The notes beneath the pieces were generated by a model, which was given only the letters and a program-made list of their open reading frames with translations, searched no databases and was not told the origin of the DNA. DNA of 14,519 nucleotides, taken from NCBI GenBank assembly GCA_903921295.1, contig CAIXOZ010000100.1:1-14519 (forward strand), given 5' to 3'. A program made the position numbers and the translations under genes. Shown here piece by piece: positions 1-7,160 of the stretch. Within the stretch, counting starts at the first letter, position 1. Each line of letters opens with the position of its first letter. The DNA comes from an uncultured cyanobacterium. Its GTDB lineage: Bacteria > Cyanobacteriota > Cyanobacteriia > PCC-6307 > Cyanobiaceae.

Positions 1-726
1 AACCGTCTGCTGATCAAGGCTCGATTCCCGCAACTGACCGTCTTCCATCGCCACAAGACGATCGGCCACATCAAGAATGCGGGGATCGTGCGTGACCATC
101 AAGACGCCACATCCCTGATCCCGAGCCAGACCTTTGAGCAGATCCACCACTTCCCGGCCGGTGGAGCGATCCAGTGCTGCGGTCGGTTCATCGGCCAACA
201 GCAGCGACGGTGAGGCCGCCAGGGCTCGGGCGATGGCCACACGCTGCTTCTGGCCACCGGAAAGATCGTGGGGGAGCTTGCCGAGGTGATCTCCCAGACC
301 GACGGCCCGCAACCACTCCCGGGAAATATCACGACGGGCGCGATAACTGAGACCGGGCAACAGATCTGCTCCCATCTGCACGTTCTGTTCCGCGGTCAGG
401 CAGCGCAGCAGGTTGTGGCCCTGGAAAATCATGCCGATCCGGGAACGCACCTGCTGTTGCACGGCCTTGCCTGCGCCGGACAGTTCGGTGCCGAGGACCT
501 GCACCGAGCCTGCCTGCACCTGACGCAGGGCACCGATCAGGGTCAGGAGGGTGGTCTTGCCGCAGCCGGAAGGGCCCGTGAGCAGGACCACCTCCCCAGA
601 GGCAATCGTCAGGTTCACACCCTGGAGAACCTGGCGACGGTTGACGCCCTGGCCATACCAATGGCTGAGATCGCACACAGCGACGGTATCGGCGCTGGAT
701 CCAATCGCATCCGCAGGTCCCCGCAT
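1..726 (-). CDS. devA: DevA-family ABC transporter ATP-binding protein (3' end outside window)
   Basis: This is the ATPase of a DevBCA-type exporter. It should sit on the cytoplasmic face and energise the DevC permease. The reading frame is open for 242 codons to the left edge with no stop, so the C-terminus is missing. All ABC motifs are visible: Walker A GPSGCGKT at residues 51-58, Q-loop Gln102 in IFQGHN, signature LSGGQ at 155-159, Walker B LLLADEP ending at 181, D-loop ALD at 184-186 and the switch His213. The ATG at 726 overlaps the devC stop by one base (TGATG), and GGAG lies about eight bases upstream of it, which fixes the start. As last gene of pcyA-devB-devC-devA it is probably co-transcribed with them. 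In filamentous relatives DevBCA with TolC exports heterocyst glycolipids; a unicellular host needs another cargo, which cannot be told from sequence. The MacB/LolD-like ATPase family is certain, the DevA assignment rests on the neighbours. Confidence 0.9.
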   Translation of the reverse strand, partial: MRGPADAIGSSADTVAVCDLSHWYGQGVNRRQVLQGVNLTIASGEVVLLTGPSGCGKTTLLTLIGALRQVQAGSVQVLGTELSGAGKAVQQQVRSRIGMIFQGHNLLRCLTAEQNVQMGADLLPGLSYRARRDISREWLRAVGLGDHLGKLPHDLSGGQKQRVAIARALAASPSLLLADEPTAALDRSTGREVVDLLKGLARDQGCGVLMVTHDPRILDVADRLVAMEDGQLRESSLDQQTV

Positions 727-1895
727 CAGAAGATCTCCGCGGGGTCAGCGTCGAAGAGTTTGCGCATCGCCAGACCGGCCGAACCCATGCACATCACCAG
801 GATCAGGCCAAAGACCAGCAGCGCCCGTTGCGGCTCCATCGCCACAGGCAGCTTCGTGGCCGACTGCACCAGCCCGTAGAGGGCTGAACCGGCCAGAAAG
901 GCTGGACCGTAGCCGAACAGGGCCAGCAGCAGGCCCTCGCGGGCGACAACCGCCACCAGGGAGCCGAGCGGATAGCCCATCGCCAGAAGGGTCGCGTATT
1001 CAGGCAGGTGATCGCTGACATCGGAGTACAGGATCTGATAGACGATCACGCAGCCGACGACGAAGCCCATCGCCGCTCCGAGGCTGAAGATGAAACCGAT
1101 CGCCGTGCTGCTGCGCCAGTAATTCTTCTCGAACTCCACAAATCCGGCCTTGGTGAAGACCTTGATGTCACTGGGCAGAGAGGCTTCGATCCGCCTGGCC
1201 ACAGCGCCTGGATCTGCACCGGGCTCAAGCCGGATCAGCCCGAGTTCGATGCTGCCCGGTGCGGTGGACGGCAGCAGTTTCAGGAAGGTTTCCCGGCTGG
1301 TGATCATGTTGCCGTCGGCGCCGAAGGAGGGACCGAGTGAAACCAGTCCCGCCACCCTGACCCGACGACCGGCCACTTCGGAGTCGACGGTGCGTCCCTC
1401 GCGGAACCAGCGGGCAACCGGACCGAATTCCGGGCGGGAGCGCTCATCAAACAGCACCCGGCCTTGCTGGGTGAGCAGCCGGGCCTTTTCGGCGAGCGCC
1501 GGATCGACGAAGAGCGGGTCGGACGGCTCGAAGCCGAGGGCCAGAATCGAACGGGTGCTGCGGGTCTCCGGATTGCGCCAGAGCAGGAAATTCCAGTGCA
1601 CCGGCGTGATGCCACGCACCTCCGGATCGGCCAGGGTCTGCACCAGGCGACGGCCGGGAAAGCTCGCCATCCCGATCGAACTCATCGTGCGGGGGCTCAT
1701 CAACACCAGATCGGCATCGAAGAGCTTGTGAATCGTGACGCTGGCATCGAAGAGACCATCGCGGAATCCCAGCTGCATGAACATCAGGATCCCGGCGAAG
1801 CTGATGCCGGCCAGGGCCACCAGCAGGCGAACCGGCTGCCGGGTCAGCAGGCACCAGGCCAGGGGAATGCGTCGGCTCTGCCAGATCCCTGTCAT
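726..1895 (-). CDS. devC: DevC-family ABC exporter permease
   Basis: This 389-residue protein is the inner-membrane permease of the DevBCA exporter. The layout is that of the FtsX/MacB/DevC class. There is one hydrophobic segment near residues 25-42, a large extracytoplasmic domain to about residue 265, then three further hydrophobic segments at roughly 268-292, 318-340 and 360-377. It ends in a short cytoplasmic tail (RKLFDADPAEIF). The length matches DevC proteins. The ATG at 1895 follows the devB stop by ten bases, and GAGGGA overlapping that stop serves as its ribosome binding site. The stop overlaps the devA start by one base, so the two should be made in matched amounts. Nothing is truncated or degenerate. 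The transported substrate is not known. Confidence 0.9.
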   Translation of the reverse strand: MTGIWQSRRIPLAWCLLTRQPVRLLVALAGISFAGILMFMQLGFRDGLFDASVTIHKLFDADLVLMSPRTMSSIGMASFPGRRLVQTLADPEVRGITPVHWNFLLWRNPETRSTRSILALGFEPSDPLFVDPALAEKARLLTQQGRVLFDERSRPEFGPVARWFREGRTVDSEVAGRRVRVAGLVSLGPSFGADGNMITSRETFLKLLPSTAPGSIELGLIRLEPGADPGAVARRIEASLPSDIKVFTKAGFVEFEKNYWRSSTAIGFIFSLGAAMGFVVGCVIVYQILYSDVSDHLPEYATLLAMGYPLGSLVAVVAREGLLLALFGYGPAFLAGSALYGLVQSATKLPVAMEPQRALLVFGLILVMCMGSAGLAMRKLFDADPAEIF

Positions 1896-1905
1896 CGCGA
1901 TTCCC

Positions 1906-2817
1906 TCAGACCCCGAGCCTGGCGATCACCTTGAGGCCGGTGAGATTGCGCACCCGCCGGGCGTCAGCCGGATCCAGGCTCACCTGCACTTCCACGATTC
2001 TGGCGTCGGCATCGCCGGTGGGATCGGTGGACAGCACTTCACGCTGTCGGACCTGGGGATTGATGCGTTCGACGCGGCCCTTGAGTTCCCCATCGAAGCC
2101 ACCGTTCTCGCTGGTCAGTCGCACGCTCTGACCCAGGCGGACGCGGTCGATGTCGCTTTCGTACACCTCGATCGTCGCCTGCATGCGATCGCTGTCGCCA
2201 AGCTCAAGCAGGCCCTTGTCACCGGGCCGTTCGCCGACACGGGCATGGATGCGCAGCACCTGCCCCTGAATCGGGGCTCGCAACGTGCTGCTGGCCAGGT
2301 CAGCATCAAGCTTGGTGAGACTGGCTCTGGCTTCCCGCAGTTCTCCCTGCAGCGTCAGCAGGGCAATCTCCCGGTTTTCCATGTCCGAGTTGGAGGTGAC
2401 CCCGATGCGGACAAGGGTCCGGTAGCGCTGCGTTTCCCGCTGGCGCAACCGGATCCGGGTGTTGAGGTTGTCGATCCGAGCCAGAAGCACAGAGCGTTCG
2501 GCCCTGAGGGTTGTGGCGTTGTCGAAGATCGCCAGCACCTGGCCAGCGCTCACACGCTCCCCCTCACTCACCAGGAGCTGAAGCACCCGGGGGGGACCGG
2601 CCATGCCACTCGAGGGTGCGGCGAGACGGCGCACATCACCGGCCGGTTCGAGCTGACCCAGGGCCGAGACCGCCTCAATCACCTGCGGGCGCACCGGCAT
2701 CGCCACCGGGGTGCTGGCAGGGGCCTGACGGCGTGGTTGACGGGCAACGATGACCAGGCCGGTCACCGCCACGAGGGTCGCTCCAGCGAGCAACCAGCGC
2801 CGACGGAGGTTGCTCAT
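1906..2817 (-). CDS. devB: DevB-family membrane fusion (HlyD-like) protein
   Basis: This is the periplasmic adaptor of the DevBCA exporter, expected to link DevC to an outer-membrane TolC-type channel encoded elsewhere. The 303-residue protein starts with Met-Ser-Asn-Leu-Arg-Arg-Arg and a single hydrophobic anchor at about residues 8-25. A biotinyl-lipoyl-like half follows, with a long Arg/Glu/Leu-rich alpha-hairpin at about 100-170. The second lipoyl half (STLRAPIQGQVLRIHARVG) comes next, then a beta-barrel region. The frame stays open 40 codons further upstream, but that stretch lies inside pcyA in another frame. The ATG at 2817 overlaps the pcyA stop as ATGA and is therefore preferred; it lacks a clear ribosome binding site, which fits translational coupling. 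Only the cargo and outer-membrane partner are unknown. Confidence 0.9.
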   Translation of the reverse strand: MSNLRRRWLLAGATLVAVTGLVIVARQPRRQAPASTPVAMPVRPQVIEAVSALGQLEPAGDVRRLAAPSSGMAGPPRVLQLLVSEGERVSAGQVLAIFDNATTLRAERSVLLARIDNLNTRIRLRQRETQRYRTLVRIGVTSNSDMENREIALLTLQGELREARASLTKLDADLASSTLRAPIQGQVLRIHARVGERPGDKGLLELGDSDRMQATIEVYESDIDRVRLGQSVRLTSENGGFDGELKGRVERINPQVRQREVLSTDPTGDADARIVEVQVSLDPADARRVRNLTGLKVIARLGV

Positions 2818-3566
2818 GCGTGCGGTAAGGGCGGATCGTCGAAGAGCAAGGTCTCGATGTAGCGATCGGCCCACTCCGGATTGAAGGCCTTCTCCAGGAC
2901 CCGGCGGGTCTTGTCGTTTCGTTTCTGATGCTGGCAATAGCCCAGCTGCGCGGTGTAGCGATCAACAGTAGCCGGATGGTCCGGGGGCTGAGCCTCGGCA
3001 ACGGCGATCGCCTCGCTCAACACCTTCAGCACATCCGTCACTTCGTCGATGAACCACCCTTCCTCCTCCTCAGAGGCGGGACGGACGAAGCAGACGTGGG
3101 GCGAAAAAATCGTGCCCCAGGGGGGACGCTCCCTGCGGCCGCTGAAGGGGCGTTGCGGCCGGGCGCGGAGGGCCTCGTCCACAGCCGCTGGCAGGCAGTC
3201 GCCAACGGGTGACAGGTCGACGATCGCCGCCGACACCTGACCCCGACCGGCCACGATGTCGGCGCCGAAGACCGGGAGATCGAAGCAAGGGTCAGGGAAG
3301 AAGACGCAATGGAGGATCTGCAGGCCTCCGCCGAGACGGGCGGTCTCCAGATGCAGCTTGCGCATCCCACGGCAACGGCGCAGCTCGTTGCGGATGAACA
3401 GCGCCTCTCCGTCCAGGCTGCCACTGATCTTTTCAAGCTCGGCCTCAAGGGTCAGCGGCGTCAGATCCGGCAGCAGTTCCCACTGACTGCGGATCCGATC
3501 GGCGAGAGCGTCGACGAGGGGATGGATGCCGCCGCTGCGTTGGCTCTCCCTGGGATCAGACGTCAA
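2814..3566 (-). CDS. pcyA: Phycocyanobilin:ferredoxin oxidoreductase
   Basis: PcyA reduces biliverdin IXalpha by four electrons from ferredoxin to phycocyanobilin, the chromophore of phycobiliproteins and of many phytochrome-type photoreceptors. From the TTG at 3566 the protein is 250 residues, the normal family length. Family landmarks are clear: RKLHLE at 69-74, LQILHCV at 82-88, FGADIVAG around 100-107, SAAIVDLSPV, PPWGTIFS and the C-terminal NDKTRRVLEKAFNPEWADRY. Glu74, His86 and Asp103 align with the catalytic Glu76, His88 and Asp105 of Synechocystis PcyA. The frame is open far upstream (to 3878), but that part is antisense to the M16 peptidase and would make the protein about 100 residues too long. 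No ATG or GTG lies in frame near the homologous start, so TTG is the best available choice; the start is the uncertain part. The gene leads the devBCA cluster. Confidence 0.93.
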   Translation of the reverse strand: MTSDPRESQRSGGIHPLVDALADRIRSQWELLPDLTPLTLEAELEKISGSLDGEALFIRNELRRCRGMRKLHLETARLGGGLQILHCVFFPDPCFDLPVFGADIVAGRGQVSAAIVDLSPVGDCLPAAVDEALRARPQRPFSGRRERPPWGTIFSPHVCFVRPASEEEEGWFIDEVTDVLKVLSEAIAVAEAQPPDHPATVDRYTAQLGYCQHQKRNDKTRRVLEKAFNPEWADRYIETLLFDDPPLPHA

Positions 3567-3621
3567 AGCAGTTCGATGGACAGCAGAATGGAGATCCTGC
3601 CACGACTGTTCGGATCGATTC
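3567..3621. promoter_or_regulatory. Short divergent intergenic region pcyA / M16 peptidase
   Basis: These 55 bases separate the chosen starts of pcyA (minus) and the first M16 peptidase (plus). Promoters for both genes must lie here or inside the opposite coding region. I see no convincing -35/-10 pair on either strand; CATTCT on the minus strand is at best a weak -10 candidate. If the peptidase starts at the ATG at 3588 the gap shrinks to 21 bases. Confidence 0.35.
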
Positions 3622-4869
3622 TTGGGAACCCCTGAACCTGTAGGCCCGATCCGCCACAGCCTGGCCAATGCGGTTCCGGTGGTTCTGGTCGAGCGCCCCG
3701 AAGCACCGCTGGTCTGCATCGACTTCTGGTGTCGGGCCGGCAGCGCTGCTGAAACACCTGCGGAAAGCGGCATTGCCCATTTTCTCGAACACATGGTGTT
3801 CAAGGGCAGCGCCAGCCTCGAACCCGGTGGCTTTGATCTCCGCGTTGAAGCCCTCGGCGGCAGCAGCAATGCAGCCACCGGGTTCGATGATGTGCACTTC
3901 CATGTGCTGATTCCTCCCGAAGGGGCTGCGGAAGCCCTGGAGCTTCTGCTCGATCTGGTGCTCGAGCCCCGTCTGGATCCGTCGGAATTCCAGATGGAAC
4001 GCCAGGTGGTGCTCGAGGAACTCGCCCAGAGCGAAGACCAGCCGGAGGAGATGGCTCTGCAGCAGCTGCTGGAGCTTGCCTGCCCCGATCACCCCTATGG
4101 CGAACCGATCCTGGGCCGACGCCAGCGCCTGCTTGAACACGATCCCGCCCGGATGGCCGCCTTCCACAGCCGCACCTATGGAGCCGGCGGTTGTGCCCTC
4201 GTGCTCAGCGGCGCCATCGGAAGTCGCGATTGGATGACCCCCCTTGCCTCCTCCCGCCTGGCAGCCCTGCCGGCCCTGAGCGTCATTGCGCCCCCTCCGG
4301 CCCTGGCGCTCCAGCCCGGCCAGGAGCGCCTGAGCCTGCCGCGGCTGGAATCCGCCCGCTTGTTGATGGCCTGGCAACTACCGCCCGCCAACGACCTGGA
4401 CGCGATCGTCGGCTGCGATCTGCTCACCACCCTGCTGGCTGAAGGCCGTCGCAGCCGTCTGGTGGCCAGACTGCGGGAGGAGCTTCGCCTGGTCGAAAGC
4501 ATCGATCTCGACCTGCATGCACTGGAACAGGGAAGCCTGGCCCTGTTGGAAGCCGTCTGTGAGCCTGAGCAGCTGCCGGCCACCCGGCGTGCGATCGAGG
4601 AGGTGTGGGTGGCCCTGATGGACGAACCCGTGACAGCGGCGGAGTGGTCGCGAACCACCCGTCTTGTGGGCAATGGCCATCGCTTCTCCCTTGAAGCTGC
4701 CGGTTCTGTGGCTGCACTGGTGGGCAACCAGGTGCTCTGGGATCGCCCCCTCGATCTGGAGGCGCCCCTGCGGATGATGGAACGCTGGTGCCCTGAACGG
4801 ATTCAACGGGAGCTGCTCCCCCTGCTCGCCCCCTCCCTCTGCTTTTCGTTGGAGGCCGTGCCCGCATGA
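3622..4869 (+). CDS. M16 family zinc metallopeptidase, catalytic-type subunit
   Basis: This is an M16B (processing peptidase-like) protein of 415 residues if translation starts at TTG 3622. The inverted zinc motif HFLEH is at residues 53-57, and the expected third ligand Glu133 (VLEEL) lies 76 residues after the second His. The family signature EALGGSSNAATGFDD follows at about 76-90. In the C-terminal half the Arg of the Arg/Tyr substrate-binding pair is present (LREE) but the Tyr position is Glu (LRLVES instead of HGLAY). The protein would therefore need a partner to complete its active site, and the next gene supplies one; the two overlap as ATGA. The N-terminus is uncertain. An ATG at 3526 is in frame but overlaps pcyA. 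An ATG at 3588 gives a natural-looking leader, but in the wrong frame unless one base of the C run at 3629-3632 is dropped. No signal peptide is evident. Substrate unknown. Confidence 0.9.
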   Translation: MGTPEPVGPIRHSLANAVPVVLVERPEAPLVCIDFWCRAGSAAETPAESGIAHFLEHMVFKGSASLEPGGFDLRVEALGGSSNAATGFDDVHFHVLIPPEGAAEALELLLDLVLEPRLDPSEFQMERQVVLEELAQSEDQPEEMALQQLLELACPDHPYGEPILGRRQRLLEHDPARMAAFHSRTYGAGGCALVLSGAIGSRDWMTPLASSRLAALPALSVIAPPPALALQPGQERLSLPRLESARLLMAWQLPPANDLDAIVGCDLLTTLLAEGRRSRLVARLREELRLVESIDLDLHALEQGSLALLEAVCEPEQLPATRRAIEEVWVALMDEPVTAAEWSRTTRLVGNGHRFSLEAAGSVAALVGNQVLWDRPLDLEAPLRMMERWCPERIQRELLPLLAPSLCFSLEAVPA

Positions 4870-6173
4870 GCGCGTCCTCGGGGACTGTTCTGGCCGTGAG
4901 CGGTGGCTGTCCGCTGCTGCTCCTACCGCGCCGTGGGGTGGATGTGCTGGCGGCCCGTCTGTGGATTGAAGGCGGTAGCCGCCTCGATCCCCCGGGCCAA
5001 CGGGGAGCCCATCAGCTTCTGGCAGGCCTGCTCAGTCGCGGCAGCGGCCAGCATTCCGGTGAGGCGCTCGCTGATCTGGTGGAGGGATGCGGTGCCGGTC
5101 TCCGTTGTGAAGCCCATGAGGACCATCTGGTCCTGAGCCTCAAGTGCGCGCCGGACGACGCCGCAGAGCTGCTGCCGCTGTTGATCGAGATGGTGCAGCA
5201 GCCATGGCTGTCGCCGGATCAGCTCGAACTGGAGCGACAGCTGAATCTCCAGACCCTGCAGCGACAACGCGAAGACCCCTTCCAATGTGCCCACGACGCC
5301 CTCAGGGAACTCCTCTACGGCCAGGGGCCCTATGGGCATGACCCTCTGGGGGTCGAAGCGGAGCTCCGCAGCATTGACCAGGCCTGCCTGCGGCGTCTCG
5401 TTCCCGGCCTCGGGCAACAGGGTGCCTGGCTGGTGCTGTGTGGGCGGCTTCCGGACGATGCCGAGGCGCTGTTCTCCGCAGCGATGCAGCCCGGTCCCTG
5501 GATGGTGCAACCACGACCGGGAGATGGTGTTGCGGAGCTGGTGTCCAGGGTTCCCTCCGGCTGCAGCTCAGCAGGCAGGCGTCTGGCCTGCACCGCCGAA
5601 GACACCGAACAGCTGATCCTGATGCTCGGCACGAGCACAGTGCCCCTGGCCCATCCCGACAGCCTGGGCCTGCGGCTGCTCAGCGCCCATCTCGGCATCG
5701 GGATGTCCAGTCGGCTGTTCGTCTCCCTGCGCGAGGAGCACGGCCTGGCCTACGACGTCGGCATTCATGCCCCGGCCCGCCTCGGCGCCGCTCCCTTTGT
5801 CTTTCACCTCTCCAGCTCCAGTGACCGGGCCGAGGAGGCCTGTACCCGGCTGCTCCAGGAGTGGGAACGGCTGATCAGCGTCCCCCTGTCCGAGGCCGAG
5901 CTGAGTCTGGCCAAGGCCAAGTTCCGCGGACAGGAGGCCATGGGTCGCCAGACCTGCGGTCAGATCGCCGATCGCTCCGCCCTGGTGCTCGCCCACGGCT
6001 TGCCAGCGGATTACCCAGGCACCTGTCTGCAGCAGATCGATGCTCTGGATCCAGGCGACCTGCTCAAGGTCGCCCAGACGCACCTGCAGGCTCCGTGCCT
6101 CAGCCTTTGCGGTCCTGGTGAGGCCTTACGGCAGGCCCGCAGAGCCTGGGAGCGGCACCCACTCAGTCGCTGA
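4866..6173 (+). CDS. M16 family peptidase homologue lacking the zinc motif (non-catalytic partner subunit)
   Basis: This second M16B protein has 435 residues. It has the two-domain length of the family, but the place of HxxEH reads HQLLA (residues 49-53): the catalytic Glu and the second His are gone, so it cannot bind zinc in the usual way. By contrast the C-terminal half keeps LREEHGLAY with Arg289 and Tyr296, seven residues apart as in insulin-degrading enzyme (Arg824/Tyr831), the pair that orients substrate. That is the pattern of the non-zinc subunit in two-chain M16B enzymes such as mitochondrial processing peptidase-like pairs. The start ATG overlaps the stop of the zinc-bearing subunit (ATGA), with GGAGG about ten bases upstream, supporting 1:1 production. 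The 3' end overlaps the convergent sipA-like gene by 11 bases. Membership in the family is certain; heterodimer formation is inferred. Confidence 0.9.
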   Translation: MSASSGTVLAVSGGCPLLLLPRRGVDVLAARLWIEGGSRLDPPGQRGAHQLLAGLLSRGSGQHSGEALADLVEGCGAGLRCEAHEDHLVLSLKCAPDDAAELLPLLIEMVQQPWLSPDQLELERQLNLQTLQRQREDPFQCAHDALRELLYGQGPYGHDPLGVEAELRSIDQACLRRLVPGLGQQGAWLVLCGRLPDDAEALFSAAMQPGPWMVQPRPGDGVAELVSRVPSGCSSAGRRLACTAEDTEQLILMLGTSTVPLAHPDSLGLRLLSAHLGIGMSSRLFVSLREEHGLAYDVGIHAPARLGAAPFVFHLSSSSDRAEEACTRLLQEWERLISVPLSEAELSLAKAKFRGQEAMGRQTCGQIADRSALVLAHGLPADYPGTCLQQIDALDPGDLLKVAQTHLQAPCLSLCGPGEALRQARRAWERHPLSR

Positions 6174-6525
6174 GGGGCTCCGAACCAGGCTCGATCGACC
6201 GGAGATCACGAGCCTCGATCAGGAACGAGCCGCGACGAAAGCGGACAGCGCACTGACCGAGGGCCTGATGGGCAATCACCTGGCCGATCTCGCCGGGATC
6301 AACCAGATCAGGCGGCCGCAGCATCGGCCGCGACTCGGCCGTCTTCAGGTAGGACAGCGGGTGCAGCAAGGTGACCCGGGTGCCGATGGCCGGAATGGGC
6401 GGCACCCCCGCAGAGTTGCCAGCATCGATGGAATCGGTCGGGGAAACGATCGCGGCGCCGATGTCCTCGCCTCTGGAGCTGCTGACGGGGATGCCGGCGG
6501 GGATGGAGTTGCTGCGCTCTGGCAT
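6163..6525 (-). CDS. sipA: SipA-like regulatory protein (DUF3148 type) with N-terminal extension
   Basis: The C-terminal 75 residues match my memory of SipA, the small SH3-like protein that binds the sensor kinase NblS (Hik33) in Synechococcus elongatus and affects stress and light signalling. The landmarks are IGTRV at 47-51, YLKTAESRPMLRPPDLV at 59-75, a GEIGQV turn, and VRFRRGSFLIEARDL near the end. SipA is usually about 75-80 residues; this frame is 120 from the ATG at 6525. The first 40 residues are rich in Ser, Pro, Gly and Ala and have no recognisable domain. A GTG at 6405 would give an 80-residue protein of standard size, so the start is open; neither site has a good ribosome binding site. 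The gene is convergent with the M16 pair (11-base overlap) and divergent from bioY. Confidence 0.75.
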   Translation of the reverse strand: MPERSNSIPAGIPVSSSRGEDIGAAIVSPTDSIDAGNSAGVPPIPAIGTRVTLLHPLSYLKTAESRPMLRPPDLVDPGEIGQVIAHQALGQCAVRFRRGSFLIEARDLRSIEPGSEPLSD

Positions 6526-6587
6526 GGGAGGGGCTTCTCAGACGACCTTAGCTGCAGCAGGATGGAGCTTGTTCTTGAACATCGGTT
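6526..6587. promoter_or_regulatory. Divergent intergenic region sipA-like / bioY
   Basis: This 62-base gap should hold promoters for the sipA-like gene and for the bioY-lspA-PBP-GTPase cluster. On the minus strand TAAGGT (6550-6545) fits a TAnnnT -10 element and would place transcription start about 12-15 bases before the ATG at 6525; no -35 is seen. A short inverted repeat GTTC-TT-GAAC lies at 6571-6580. No clear plus-strand promoter is visible. Confidence 0.35.
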
Positions 6588-7160
6588 GTGCGGGCTCTGG
6601 CCAATGGAAGCGCCGCTCTGATGGGGGTGCTGTTGATCGTGGTCGGTGGTCTGGTTCAGGCGGCGATTCCCTGGTTCGCCCCATCGGGACTGACCGTTCT
6701 GCCCCTGCCGATCAGCCTGCAGGTGCCGGCGCTGTTGCTCACGGCCCTGATCTGTGGCCACCGTGCGGCGATGCTGGCCGCCGTGGCCTACCTGAGCATC
6801 GGCCTCTTTCAGCTGCCCGTGTTCCAGGGCGGCGGCGGTCTGGCCTATGTCCTCGATGAACGCTTCGGCTACCTGGCCGGCTTTGTGCCGGCGGCCTGGA
6901 TGTGTGGTCGTCTGTCGCGTCAGAGCGACATGGACGACCCGCTCGTGCTGTCGCTGACGGCGATGGTGGGTGTGGTGATCATTCAGGTCTGCGGAGCCCT
7001 GAACCTGATCCTGGGATCGCTCTTCGGTCGCTGGGCCCAGTCCCTGCCGTCCCTGCTGGTCACCTATTCGCTCACCCCTCTGTTGCCCCAGGTGCTGCTC
7101 TGCTGCGCTGTCGGTGTTCTTGCCGTGCCCCTGCGCCGGCTGCTGCTCCTGGAGCGATGA
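6588..7160 (+). CDS. bioY: BioY family biotin transporter substrate-binding component
   Basis: BioY is the integral-membrane S component that captures biotin, alone or with a shared ECF energising module (none is encoded here). The 190-residue protein is almost wholly hydrophobic, with about six transmembrane segments. It shows the family landmarks: LPISLQVPALLL at 40-51, and LPVFQGGGGLAYVLDERFGYLAGF at 76-99, corresponding to the conserved PVFaGG...GYL.GF block. The frame is closed by a stop at 6576, so the choice lies between GTG 6588 and ATG 6621 (Met12). GTG gives a slightly longer cytoplasmic N-terminus; neither has a strong ribosome binding site. The stop overlaps the lspA start (ATGA). 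Confidence in the family is high, in the exact start moderate. Confidence 0.85.
   Translation: MRALANGSAALMGVLLIVVGGLVQAAIPWFAPSGLTVLPLPISLQVPALLLTALICGHRAAMLAAVAYLSIGLFQLPVFQGGGGLAYVLDERFGYLAGFVPAAWMCGRLSRQSDMDDPLVLSLTAMVGVVIIQVCGALNLILGSLFGRWAQSLPSLLVTYSLTPLLPQVLLCCAVGVLAVPLRRLLLLER

Noticed and set aside
1735..2862. 375-codon plus-strand open frame opposite devB
   Set aside because: Its translation shows no recognisable domain and mirrors the devB codons; devB has convincing membrane-fusion features.
3567..3878. N-terminal extension of PcyA by about 100 residues
   Set aside because: The extension is low-complexity antisense of the M16 peptidase and PcyA proteins are normally about 250 residues.
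6571..6580. Short inverted repeat GTTC-TT-GAAC upstream of bioY as an operator
   Set aside because: Four-base arms are too short to separate from chance and match no operator I know; mentioned only within the intergenic entry.
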